64,000 bases of DNA from Phallus indusiatus (Eukaryota; Basidiomycota; Agaricomycetes; Phallales; Phallaceae): NCBI GenBank assembly GCA_027605045.1, contig JAQFWX010000008.1, positions 1,426,001 through 1,490,000 on the forward strand. Reading direction: 5' to 3'. Shown one piece after another: positions 36,566 through 47,797 of this stretch. The notes below the pieces were generated by a model. That model was not told the DNA's origin, ran no database searches, and saw nothing but the letters and a program-made list of their open reading frames with translations. Both the position numbers and the translations under genes were made by a program. The first letter of the stretch is position 1, and every line of letters starts with the position of its first letter.

Positions 36566-39500
36566 ATGTCAAGCTTTGAGAGGGCATGTGCTTCACAAGA
36601 GTTATAGTCATTTATCATCTGACATGTCGTGCTGTATAGGTCGTCAAGCTTGCCTGCAAGCCCAAAGCTGCTCCTCCAAAGGCGAAGGTGCGTGAGACTG
36701 GTCAGTCTGCTCGGTTGAAATTCATGCAAGATATTTTTTCTAGTATCTTGATCCTATTATTGCTGCGACATGGAGCGAAGAAGGTGCGGTCGCAGATGTG
36801 TGTAAGGCCCTCTCACCCCGGTTCAAAGAACCTCACGCAATTGCAAGTCTTTGCATCATTCCTTGTATTATAAACCGTTGACACAAATTCGGTATCAGGT
36901 CGTATTCAAAGCTCTAATTGTCTTGCATACTATGATTAGAAATGGAGCTACTGATAATGTACTCTCTTATTTGGCCTCAGATGACGTCCTTAGATTGCGC
37001 AACGTGGCCACCGGGCAGTGGGAGGGTATGTCTGATTCGTTTGCTCATCCTTGTGACATGGAGCTCTCACCGCCTTTTCTATAAAGGTTACGATCCCCCT
37101 CAGAACCTGAAACATTATGCATATTATCTTGATTCCCGAATTCGTGCTTACCGTGATCTTAAACATGACGCTATCAAGGTTCAATCAGAGTCAAATCGTG
37201 ATATGCGTATATCCCAATCAGCCGACGAAACCCTTGCTGGTTTAGGCGGCAGCAGTGGTGGCAAGAGTAATAACGGCCTTCAAAGAAGCAAGACTTTGGC
37301 AGGACGGAAGCTACGTGTTATGACAGTAGAGAAGGGTCTTCTACGGGAGACAAAAGCCGTACAAAGAACGATTGATGCACTTTTAGCCTGTCAGGTTCGT
37401 GATACTTATTTTACGTATCCTACCCCAATCCTGAGTCTATACGATTACTTCAGTTCTATGAAGACAATGTTCAGGACGAATTAACGAGCACTGCCTTGCG
37501 GATGCTAGTTAAAGATTTACTTGTCCTCTTCCAGGCCGTTAATGAAGGTGTCATTAACATTTTAGGTATTTCAACCTTCTTAATAGGGACGCGCTTCTTC
37601 TAAATCCTTCTTTAGAATCCTATTTCGAGATGTCAAAAATAGATGCCGAGCAAGCCTTAGCCCTGTATCAGCAGTTCTGTAAGCAGACTGAACGAGTTAT
37701 GGAGTATCTTTCCGTAGCACGGAAATTAGAGTCCATTCTCAATATTCCCATTCCCCATTTAAGACATGTGAGTCTTTGTCACTGTTAGTTGAAGCGAATG
37801 TCGCATAGTAATTCATTAGGCACCTGTTTCTTTAGCTGGGGCACTACAGGAATACCTCTCAGATCCTAATTTTGAACAGAACAGGTTGGAGTATAAAGCC
37901 AATAAATCCGCCGCCGATAAAGCTGGAAGGGTAAAGCCAGGAGCAGCTCTAGCGAGCACGAGTATGTTTTCTCGTTCTTCACCGTTCTAGTTAATTCATC
38001 GTAACAATAGCCTCTTCGACATCCCCTGTTCCTCCTGTTCCTAAGATCGATCCCTCAGTAGCCACTTCGGGATCCTCCAAAGCAGCCGTAACTAAATTGG
38101 ACGATTTCTTTGAATCGATAGAAAAAGAAAATCAGTCGCATACCACAAGTCCTGCAAGGTGAGAGACACTTCATAAACACTCATCTTCATATCCTGACAT
38201 TGGTATTTAGTCCGGGTGTACACTTCGCATTCCAAGTGCCTCCATCGGCATTGAATCCATTCCTACAACAACAACATCCAGGATTGTTTGTTCAGCCTCA
38301 GGTCACTGGTGCAAATGGCTTCCAAGGCACTTTTATTCAAGCGCAGCCTACAGGGTTTATTCAGCCACAGCATACTGCCGTTCCAGTCAATCCCTTTTCT
38401 CAGCCTCAGTTATCTGTTCAGCCCACGTCTTCTCCTTTTCAAGGGAACCAGTTTCCTCAAATTCAGCAGCCTGCGCAATTAAATACGCCACCGCTTCCAT
38501 CTCGAGGCATTCTTCAAAATCAACCGACCGGTTTCCTGCAGCCACAAATGACAGGTTCTAATCCTTTCCGACAAAGTATCCTCTTTCCTCAAAGCACGGG
38601 CTTTCCGTCGTCTGGTGTCGGCACCGTTCCTCAAATGCCTCCACTATTTACAAATTCGCCAACTGCGAACTTTTCAGAGTTCAGCAATCTGGGCAGGTCC
38701 GGTTCACCGCCTGTTGGACCAAACTTATTTGGGAAGGCTGTAGCGAACCCGACCTCGTCTGCCAGCCTTCCAAATCGACCACAATCAACTCCTTTACCTA
38801 ACTTGCCACAGGCTCAGCCTCTTACCGCTGTTATCGCACATCAGACTGGCTCGAAAAATCCATTTGGTCAACCTGTCAAGCCTGCTCCCCCTGTCCCCAA
38901 GCCGCCGATCCTACAGGAATTAGTTACAGGTACATTCACTGGCAATCTCACCAACAATACCCCCACTGCTAATACTTCCGGATCTACCTTCACCGGTCAA
39001 AATTTGTTTGGATCTGGGTCGATTGCAAACCCTCAGCGGCCAAGTTCTCCTGGAGCCTCCTCGCAGCAGTTTGGCACAAGTGTAATGAGCAGCATAGCCT
39101 CGTCGTTTACTACTAAGCCTACCGCTGAGAATGCGCCGACTAATTCATACCCATTCCTTACCTCTCAGAATACTGCCAACACCAATACAACTTCCGATTT
39201 TTCCAATAGTCTTTCCAACAGTCTTTCTGCTCAGCCCACTGGAAGTACTGCACCTACAACAGCATTTTCGGTCAGCTCTCTCCAATCGCAGCCCACTGGC
39301 TTTGGAGGTATCAAACCTTTTAAACCAACGTCGTCATTTGGCGCAAGTCTGTTGGAATCTTTGCCTCCTGTTGTTGATTCTACTTCGTCAGTTAAACCAT
39401 TAACTGCAAATCCCACAGGTTTTCGAAATTTCAGTACTTCTACTACCACCACATCGTTGTCTACTCCTACCAGCCCACTCGGTCTGACCAACTCGTCGCT

Positions 39501-39906
39501 ACCCAACGCTCCAAACCCGATTCTTGGTGCTCTCAATGCACAAACCGCTGGGAAGCAGCTATTTGGTTCAACTGGCAATGGCACAGTCAGCTCGCCTGTC
39601 TCTTACGGTTCTTCTGGAGCAAGTTTTCTGCGACCACAGGTTACTGGCGGAGGCAGCGCCAACCCATTTCGAGCTTCCATGGCAGCACCTTCGAATTCTG
39701 CTACACCTTCCTTTTCATCTTCCGGGGCTCTTCCCAATTTCTCTGCATTCCCTTCAGCAAACACTACCGCGCCGGGATTGTTACCCAACCAAACAGGTGG
39801 TGGTGCAGCTTTGTTCAATAGCAATTTTCCTGGATTCGGACAGTCTCAATTCAACCTTTCGACACAGCAAGACGCATCTAAAGTTAATAACGGATCTTTG
39901 ATTTGA
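36566..39906 (+). CDS. AP180/CALM-type clathrin adaptor with ANTH domain, NPF and Prk1-type motifs
   Basis: Endocytic adaptor that binds PI(4,5)P2 through an ANTH domain and recruits clathrin and EH-domain proteins; homologue of yeast Yap1801/1802. Early exons: 36566-36583, 36640-36687, 36744-36842, 36899-37025, 37087-37394, 37454-37565. ANTH sequence: MSSFERVVKLACKPKAAPPK, DPIIAATWSEEGAVADVCKA, HAIVVFKALIVLHTMIRNGA, then GYDPPQNLKHYAYYLDSRIR. The lipid-binding K-x9-K-x(K/R)-(H/Y) region is in the first exons. Helices continue to IDAEQALALYQQFCKQTERV and LSDPNFEQNRLEYK. The Gln/Pro/Ser-rich tail has five NPF tripeptides and about eleven copies of an (L/I/V)xx(Q/N/T)xTG motif. Introns 1 and 3 begin with GC, not GT; any GT alternative breaks the ANTH frame. 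Confidence 0.92.
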
Positions 39907-40317
39907 TTTCCATTTTCCAACGCAGTGGTATACATCCATTCCATTCGCTTCGCTTTTTTCGCTTTCAGTGTCTTTTTCTTTTTCTTTCATTTTAAGTATA
40001 TATTTATATTGTATATGCCTTACTTTCGGGGACAATTCCAAATTACAATGATTATGGATGTGTAATTTAATAGTCATTTTTTTATTATGCACAATCGAAT
40101 TTGCAACCTGCACGCCAAATTTCTCTTCGTTTTGAGTTTCTTAGCACTTCCATCGTCGTGGCTGATTAGTAATTACCAAACACGATTTGAACACAGAAGC
40201 TCTTGGATAAGCGCGAGTCGCATTGTTCACTTTCAACCTATCCGGAGCCTACCAGTGGCACTCTGAAACTTCTTCATACTCACCGGATTCTCTTTGTCAA
40301 TTTCAAAAACGTCCTAC
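39907..40317. other. Intergenic spacer between AP180 and NASP genes
   Basis: 411 bp, plus-strand genes on both sides. T-rich, TTTTTCTTTTTCTTTC and TATATTTATATTGTATATG near 39960-40015 fit the 3' end of the AP180 gene. No gene is seen. Confidence 0.4.
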
Positions 40318-41900
40318 ATGGCGGAGTAAGAGGCTTCTTGTGAACGAGTGGTTTCCTACTGATCGGTTTGTTATAGGGAACAAAAATCTATCAAGTCCAC
40401 AGAAGCCCTCCAAGGGCCGAACGAACCCACGGTGGAAGGGGCACTGGAGCAAGCCAAACGCGCCTTTGCGCTTCGAAATTTTGAGTTGTCAGTAGAACAT
40501 TATGCAACTGCACTTGAATTAATGTAAGTGAAATACATTCCAGACGCGTCTGACGCGTTTCGTTTTCTCTCTTTCATCGTGGTTTCTTAGTGCGACAAGT
40601 ATTCACTGACTATGCATTCACTAGGACAAAACAATACGGTGATGCATCACCTGAATGTGCGGATCTATATTTTGCGTATGGGAAAGCATTATTGGAGAAT
40701 GCGATTGCTCAAAATTCTGTCCTTGGGAAGGAAAAAGAAGAGACCGAGGTCGAGGAAGGGGAAGAGAACAAAGGTAACCATTTTTGTTATATTGTTGCAC
40801 CGAAGTTTATTTTTTTTTATTACTTTATTTGTTTTAGTGTCTAATGCACGTATACATTTCGGCGAAGATGCTGTTCCTGAGGAACCTGATACCGACGAAA
40901 CGGGAGGCGAGAAGACCATTGACCTGTTCGCTGAAGCCTTAAAGGAGCGACACGAGGATGAAGAAGAACAAAAAGATGGAAACGAAGAAGAGGCAGAGGG
41001 TGAACCTGAAGATGATTTCAATGCTGCATGGGAAGTGCTTGAAGTGGCGCGCTCTCTTTATGAAGATCAGAAAGAAGTTGGGGACGACGTTAAAATGAAG
41101 TTGGCTGATACCTATATGGCTTTGGGAGATATATCTCTGGAAACAGGTTTGTTCTCTATCTGGTTCTTTCATTTGTTTTAAAAACGAAGTTAATTTTTTG
41201 TACAGAAAAGTTAGAGCAGGCTGCCACGGACTATACCAGCGCTGCAGCACTGAAAACCGACCTTCTACCTAATTTCTCGCGACAGATTGCGGAAGTGCAC
41301 TACAAGCTATGTATTGTTTATGATTTGACGTCAGGCCGACTTGCCCAAGCTATCGAGCATGCCCGAAAAGCTCAAGCGAGCGTTCAAGCAAGATTGAATG
41401 AAATTACAACAAGACTAAGCGAATTATCGACACCAGCTGAAGTAAAGAATGTGCAGACTGAGGCACCCGAGTTGGTTGTCAAAGTTGACTTGAAGGGAAA
41501 GGGGAAGGCTACGTTGCTAGACTTGGAACCCTCACTTAAAACTTTGACCAAAAACCAGTTGGAGGCCGAGATCAAAGATCTAAAAGAATTACTGGAAGAG
41601 GTTTCACTGAAGGTGAATATTCTATACGTCTGTTTTTGCCACGATTTGCAGCTGAAAATTTGGCATTTTTAGATTGACGAGCTGAAAACATCGCCGGATG
41701 CACTAGAAGGATCTGCCCCGGAACTGGCGGCGAGAGAGTTGGATCGCGAACTCAACGGAGCAAAAGCACCAGATGCTGCTCCACAAAAGATCCATGATTT
41801 AACCACTGCAGTCCGAAAGAAGCGGAAAGCCCCAGAAACGACGGAAGAGTCCCAAGCCGAGAAGAAAACAAAACTGGAGCCTGGAGATAATCCACAATAA
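40318..41900 (+). CDS. NASP/Sim3/Hif1-type histone chaperone (SHNi-TPR)
   Basis: Histone H3-H4 (or H1) chaperone of the N1/NASP family, nuclear. The first exon is only 8 nt (40318-40325, ATGGCGGA), then 40377-40523, 40625-40773 and later exons. TPR1 reads EGALEQAKRAFALRNFELSV and HYATALELM. TPR2 is PECADLYFAYGKALLENAIA. A long acidic insert (EEKEETEVEEGEENK and later DEEEQKDGNEEEAEGEPEDD) interrupts TPR2, the hallmark of this family. WEVLEVARSLYEDQKEVGDD and KLADTYMALGDISLETEKLE follow, then TPR4 EVHYKLCIVYDLTSGRLAQA. The C-terminus is a coiled coil then basic, RKKRKAPETTEESQAEKKTK, a nuclear signal. Intron 2 contains two ACGCGT motifs. Assignment is strong from TPR order and acidic insert. 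Confidence 0.9.
40544..40558. promoter_or_regulatory. Paired ACGCGT (MCB-like) sites in an intron of the histone chaperone gene
   Basis: Two perfect ACGCGT palindromes at 40544-40549 and 40553-40558, 9 bp apart, inside intron 2 (40524-40624). ACGCGT is the binding core of MBF, the G1/S regulator in yeasts. Whether MBF uses it here is inference; single copies of the hexamer also occur elsewhere in the window. Confidence 0.35.
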
Positions 41901-42238
41901 ACATAATATGTCAATACTTTAATTACAGTGGTCTTGTTGAGCTGTATATATTATGCATTATTGTTATTGTATCGGTCAATTAGTGGGATATTCATCGAGC
42001 ACTGCAAGTCATTTCATTTGAAAGTTCTGCAAATAAACTGCATTGTACTATCATCTCCGACGATGAACGTGATCGCGGGTACTAGCGTCTGGAACGCGTA
42101 TAGGAACGGGGTTTTCTGTAGAACCTAGGGATCTCGACACCCTCAAGTCAGCTATAGAATGAGAACAACGTTGATTTTGGGCATGACGGTGACCTTGGCG
42201 TCTAAGCTTTGGAACGTCCAACATCACTCACGCCGACA
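41901..42238. other. Intergenic spacer between NASP and APN1 genes
   Basis: 338 bp, tandem plus-strand genes. Contains one ACGCGT near 42095 upstream of APN1. No coding gene seen. Confidence 0.4.
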
Positions 42239-44055
42239 ATGGCCGCACCGTTACGCAGAAGCACTAGAGTGCACAGAACAGCCACATCCTTAGTGTCGTC
42301 TCTCCACACAGCTGCGGTATCAACATCGTCTACGTCTGTTTCAATCAATGTCCAAGCCTCCGAATTGTCACGAAAACGCGTCAAACTCGACGCGGACAAC
42401 CAAACCTCGCCTTCAATACCACGACGGAAAACTGACAAAGCCAAAGCCAAATCAAACAGCAGCAAAATCAGTACTGCACCTGAAGATTATCCGGCGCGAA
42501 CTGAGCTAGACTGGAAAGTGGGAGCTCATGTGTCTGCTGCAGGTGGTGTAGAGAACGCGATCTTGAATGCTGCGTCTACCGGGTATGTCAAGCTGCAAAC
42601 TACAAGATATAGATTGAAAGAGTGTTCTTATCACGTTAGTGCCAACGCCTTTGCATTATTCGTCAAGTCTCAGCGCAAGTGGACATCGCCCTCTTTGACT
42701 CAAGAATCAATCGACCTATTCAAGTACCGGCTACGCCAGTTCGACTATCACCCCGATCTCGTTCTTCCACATGGAAGTTATTTAATCAACATCGGAAATC
42801 CAGACAAGTAAGATCCTTCGTTCATGTTATCATCTCATGTCAAGAGATCATTTATATAGAGACAAACGCGAAAAATCATACGAGTGTTTTTTGGATGACC
42901 TTAAACGATGCGAAGCCCTAGGATTAACGCGTTACAATTTTCAGTAAGTTATTCTTTATGGCTTCTATAAACAGAGGATAATTTCTCCCAAGCCCAGGTT
43001 CTACCATTGGTACATCCACGAAAGAAGAGTCTATCGTTCACGTCGCAGAATGTATCAACAAAGCTCACAAAGAGACATCTCAAATTGTAATCGTCATCGA
43101 AAACATGGTAACCTACTCACATTATCTATTGAAACCGCCGACAAAGGCTTATTTTATAGGCTGGAAGTGGCAATATTCTAGGATCGAAATTTGAAGAGAT
43201 AGCTCAGATTATTGAGCTCGTCGACGATAAATCTCGTGTTGGAGCGTGTCTTGATACTTGTACGTATGGCTAATTGGCTTGGTTTTTAGTTGCCTCACAC
43301 TTGACAACTCTGTTTAGGTCATACATTTGCGGCAGTAAGTCCAGGTCGTATTAGCATATTTGTAATTTATTCCTACTCACAGGGCTATGACATCCGTACG
43401 AGAGATACCTATGAGTATGTAACTTGACCTTGTGTTTCTCGTTGATGAACTGTTGTTACCAAACTTTAAGAGCCGTGAGTACGTTTTTCTCTTCCAAGGG
43501 GCAATATATTATTGCCGTAGCTAATTACAGCGAGCAGTGTCAGAATTCGACCGCACAGTAGGACTACAATATCTTCGAGGAATGCATCTGAACGACTCAA
43601 AGAGCGCACTAGGCTCACGACGAGACCGACATCAAAATATTGGTTTGTTAGTAGCATATCCCTTTTCTCCTTTTTTTTCTTGTGCTAATTGAAATTGTTA
43701 GAGGAGAACTTAAATTTCCCACCTTCAGTTTTATTATGCGCGATCCAAGGTTGAAGCATATACCTCTCATTCTAGAAACACCCATGAACGAGAATACAGA
43801 TATATGGAAGCAGGAAATTCAGGCGAGTGAAAAAAATTAAGCAATAGTTGATTTTTGAAGACCGTACCAATTTAGATTTTGAATAGTTTTTCCCAACAGT
43901 CGAATGACGACGATGTTTCCAACTTTGAGAATTTAGCTGGAAGCCTGCTTGCATTGACTTCTGCTACTGTCCCTAAAGCTGTCAAACGTACAAAGAGAAA
44001 GGCTACTAATGAAATCAAGGCTTCCGATGATGAGGACGAGGACGAGGACGAATGA
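42239..44055 (+). CDS. APN1: Class II AP endonuclease, endonuclease IV family (Apn1)
   Basis: Cleaves DNA at abasic sites and removes 3' blocking groups in base excision repair. Start ATG 42239 ([18 protein letters not shown]), a Ser/Lys-rich and partly mitochondrial-like N-terminus. Zn-binding segments of the family are all visible: [96 protein letters not shown] and HIPLILETP. The basic, acidic C-terminal tail is [20 protein letters not shown]. Exons in the 3' half are tiny: 43318-43334 (17 nt), 43383-43414 (32 nt) and probably 43471-43474 (4 nt), each flanked by short introns. From 42676 onward the gene is duplicated about 3.2 kb downstream as a pseudogene. Confidence 0.92.
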
Positions 44056-44578
44056 GTGATGGTCATACTATGTAAGACAAAGATAGTGACTGACGAACAC
44101 AAATTGTGCGCCGTTTATTCTGTACCTTTTTGTTTCTGGCCCCCTTGTATTTCTTTTTATATTAGTTGTATTAATAATTGCGCTGAAAAACCTTCTGATT
44201 CTGCTGATATCATATTCATCGAGCTGATGGAAGTACGGTTGAGGTGTGGGCAGAAAAGCTCACCGATTCAAGACAACTTAGGCTTTCGCTGACTTTCTAT
44301 TTCCAGGGCGTTTTTCAGATGCGCACTGAAAATTTGGATTCGCCCTTTGCCAGTAGGATGAAACTTGAAGGAACCCTCAAAACGCAATTCACTGGCACGT
44401 TCCTTTTCGAGGATTATGATTGGTCTTTCAGTAAGTTCCCGGACAAGAAGTACCTGATTATGATCAAAGCATACGTTCTGCTATGACGCCACTCCACCAA
44501 ACGAAAGGCTAAGCTTTACACATTGCATTTATGTATTTGTTCTCTTTGAACTGTGGTTACATTATATATCTAACCCCC
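44056..44578. other. Convergent spacer, duplicated at 47269-47797
   Basis: 523 bp between the stops of APN1 and the first secreted-protein gene. It carries frames such as 44056-44292 that also occur in the second unit, but these show no codon constraint that I can see and lack a recognisable product. I treat it as 3' untranslated and spacer DNA. Confidence 0.45.
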
Positions 44579-45132
44579 CTAAGAAACAACCTGAACTCTA
44601 GTCTTTGTGACAAAGGTGCCAGGGGTTTTGTCAGCCTAGTAAACGTTGTTTCAGAATACTTTTGGCGTTGCAAACAGATTAATCTGAATACTTACCCCAG
44701 CGACATAGAACGCTCCTGCAGTGATATTCGTAGATCCGGGGTTTGCGACGGTAATAGGGACATTGAGGAGTAGTTCACCTGGAACGGGTAGGAAGACTGG
44801 TGATGGGACGATAGCCAATTGTTCCCCAAGTTCTTCGTTAGAAGGATCGCCTCCGAGTTGTGCACCAATATACAAAGCTACAATCTGGAAATCCGTGGGT
44901 TGACCTATGAAAAAGGGTGCAATAATTTTTGAATTAGAAAAGGCTTCAATATAAACAGGTGGAGAGAAATTTTCTGACTGAGAAGGCGGAGGGTAATGTT
45001 GAATGGAACACCCGCTGTAACTTGCGAATCGAAAGCTGGGTCTCTGAAAGCGATAGCATCAATACCATCCGCCTGAGCAGAAACGCCAGCAAGGAGTACA
45101 GCCAATGAACTAAGAACTGAGAAAAATTTCAT
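44579..45132 (-). CDS. Small secreted protein, copy A
   Basis: Three exons on the minus strand starting ATG 45132; about 138 residues after joining. N-terminal signal peptide MKFFSVLSSLAVLLAGVSAQ with cleavage probably after VSA. The mature part is beta-rich and cysteine-free: IAFRDPAFDSQVTAGVPFNI, PTDFQIVALYIGAQLGGDPS, VPITVANPGSTNITAGAFYV and a final KTPGTFVTKTRVQVVS. One N-glycosylation site is in NITAG and another in NITLR. The second exon starts after TTTCATAG near 44906. I do not recognise the family; size and signal peptide fit a fungal extracellular or cell-wall-associated protein. It has a close duplicate at 47798-48349. Splice junctions preserve the frame in both copies, which supports the model. 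Confidence 0.78.
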
Positions 45133-45880
45133 TGTGAGAGTTGTTAGGGTTTTTTTGAGAGTACTCGAGTCAGCTCAGGTAATTTGCAAAGGAGGTGTTG
45201 TTGTTCTTTCTTTTCACAACACCTCATTTTATACTTGAATATTGCTCAGATCGGAGAATGGCTCGGTGCGTTCGGCCTCTTTCAAGTTTAACACGTACTT
45301 TATGTAGCAGCAGGCACTAGAAAGAGCACCTTGTGAAGCTACTTGGCATCCTCGTGAAGTTATCGGGAAAAGTGCAGTAGCAGCGTAGTAGCAGAATTCC
45401 GGTGCCTGAATATCTGAAATGAAACCCTTTTGCGTTTACTATATACTAGCCGAGTTCCCGTGGAAGTTCGCAGAATAGTGTGCGTACCAACGGAAATCAA
45501 TCAACCAGAAAGCGCCGGGTTTGGTTCAATTCAGCCGTTTCTTCCAGTCCATTGCACAAGCTCGACTAAACATTTTTATAGTGGTGCACGGAAGAAACGA
45601 GAGTAGAGGATAGAGTTTATTTGAATGGATCGGGACATGGGTTCCACAGAATGGGAGTATCGGCGAGCAAATGTGTGATTTGAATATTTTGAAGCACACA
45701 GTTATGGTAGAAAACGTGACTATATAATCCACCAGTGATGCATGATGCATGAAGATTTCAAGCTCAAGGTCTCGTGCACACGAGTTGATCAATAAGGCCA
45801 GTTGGAGGATCTTCCAATGCTGGTGCTGACTGAGAGGAGTGCCGATGACATGATTTTCGGCAGTCACTAGTCACTGAGCC
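45133..45880. other. Upstream region of secreted-protein copy A, including duplication junction
   Basis: 748 bp with no supported gene. It should hold the promoter of copy A. A short frame at 45526-45867 on the minus strand has a partial counterpart in unit B and is not called. The boundary between unit A and unit B falls at about 45870-45881. Confidence 0.5.
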
Positions 45881-47268
45881 CAAGTGGACATCGCCCTCTT
45901 TGACTCAAGAATCAATCGACCTATTCAAGTCCCGGCGCCGGTTCGACTATCACCCCGATCTCGTTCTTCCACATGGAAACTATTTAATCAACATTGGAAA
46001 TCCAGACAAGTAAGATTCTTCGTTCGTGTTATTCATCTCATGCCGAGAGATCATTTATAATAGAGATAAACGCGAAAAATCATACGAGTGTTTTCTGGAT
46101 GACCTTAAACGATGCGAAGCCCTAGGATTAACGCGTTACAATTTTCAGTAAGTAATCCTCTATAGATTATAAACACAAAGAATAATTTTTTTCAAAGCCC
46201 AGGTTCTACCGTTGGTACAGTCACTCGGAGAGAAGAATCTATCGCTCACGTCGCAGAATGTATTAATAAAGCCCACAAAGAGTCATCTCTCGTCATCGAA
46301 AACATGGTAGAGCTATTCACATTATTTCTTTTCTAAATTTTGTCTATAAAAGGTTTATTTTATAGGCTGGAAGTGGCAATATTCTAGGATCAAAATTTGA
46401 AGAGATAGTTCAGATTATTGAGCTCGTAGATGATAAATCTCGTGTTGGAGCGTGTCTTGATACCTGTACGTATGGCTAATTGGCTTGGGTTTTAGTTGCC
46501 TCTCGACAACTTTGTTTAGGTCATACATTTTCGGCAGTAAGTCCAGGTCGTATTGATATACTTGTAATTCATTCATATTCATAGGGGTATGACATTCGTC
46601 CAAGAGATACCTATGAGTATGTAACTTGACCCTGTGTTTCTCGTTGATGAATTGTTACCAAACTTTAAAAGCCATGAGTACGTTTTTTATTCGAAGTGGA
46701 AATATCATGCTGCAATTGAATACAATGAACAATGTCGGATTTCGACCGCGCAATAAGACTACAATATCTTCGAGGAATGCACCTGAATGACTCAAAGAGC
46801 GCACTAGGCTCACGACGAGACCGACATCAAATCATTGGTTTGTCAGTAGCATATCCCTTTTCTCTCTTTTTTTCGCTTGTGCTAATTGAATGCACTTAAA
46901 TTGTTAGAGGAGAACTTAAATTTCCCACCTTCAGTTTTATTATGCGCGATCCAAGGTTGAAGCATATACCTCTCATTCTAGAAACACCCATGAACGAGAA
47001 CACAGATATATGGAAGCAGGAAATTCAGGTGAGTCAAAAATAAAAGTCGAAAAGCTCTGATTGCTTTTTGAAGACAATACCATTTAGATTTGGAATAGTT
47101 TTTGCCAACAGTTGAATGACGACGATGTTTCCAACTTTGAGAATTTAGCTGGAGCCTGGAAGCCTGCTTGCGTTGACTTCTGCTGCTGTCCCTAAAGCTG
47201 TCAAACGTACAAAGAGAAAGGCTACTAATGAAATCAAGGCTTCCGATGATGAAGACGAGGACGAATGA
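45881..47268 (+). pseudogene. 5'-truncated, frameshifted APN1 copy
   Basis: Matches APN1 from within the exon encoding the segment after VKSQR to the stop. It lacks the start codon, the N-terminal exon with GAHVSAAGG and any promoter of its own, because the copied segment begins inside an exon and abuts spacer DNA. Further damage: CGGCGCCGG replaces the CGGCTACGCCAG stretch; the GTGAGT donor after the probable 4-nt microexon has become ATGAGT (46675 area); the acceptor before the next exon is altered; and a 7-bp insertion (AGCCTGG duplicated at about 47151-47158) shifts the frame in the last exon and brings in an early stop. Many exon blocks are otherwise well preserved, so the event is not very old. 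A stable protein product is unlikely. Confidence 0.88.
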
Positions 47269-47797
47269 ATGATGGCTATACCGCAAGACAAAGATAGTGA
47301 CTGACGAACACAAATTGTGCGCCGTTTATTCTGTACCTTTTTGTTTCTGGCCCCCTTGTATTTCTTTTTATATTAGTTGTATTAATAATTGCGCTGAAAA
47401 ACCTTCTGATTCTGCTGATATCATATTCATCGAGCCGATGGAAGCATGGTTGAGGTGTGGGCAGAATAGCTCACTGATTCAGGCTTTCGCCGACTTTCTT
47501 TTTCAATTTTCAGATGCGCAGTGAAGTTTAGAACCGCCCTTTGCCAGTAGGATGAAAGGAACCCTCAAAACGCGATTCACTGGCACGTTCCTTTTCGAGG
47601 ATGATGATTGGTCTTTCAGTAAGTTCCCGGCGGACAAGAAGTACCTGATTATTATGAAAGCATACGTTCTGCTATGACGCCACCCAACCAAACGAAAGGC
47701 TAAACTCAATCCAAATTGATACATTGAATTTACATATGTATTCCATTGAGACGTTGTTCTCTTTGAACGGTGGTTACATTATTTACATCTAATCCCA
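47269..47797. other. Convergent spacer in unit B
   Basis: 529-bp counterpart of 44056-44578, between the pseudogene stop and the stop codon of secreted-protein copy B. It differs by small indels, for example in the block near 47480-47530. No gene is supported. Confidence 0.45.

Larger units (their letters stand above)
42676..45870. repeat. Tandem segmental duplication, unit A
   Basis: Begins inside an APN1 exon at CAAGTGGACATCGCC and ends in the region upstream of the first secreted-protein gene, at about GATTTTCGGCAGTCAC. It contains the 3' part of APN1 and the secreted-protein gene at 44579-45132. Homology to unit B is high in exons, introns and spacers, interrupted by small indels and one gap of about 160 bp. 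Confidence 0.9.

Noticed and set aside
39231..39584. 117-codon frame antisense to the AP180 tail
   Set aside because: Shadow of low-complexity Ser/Thr/Pro codons on the coding strand.
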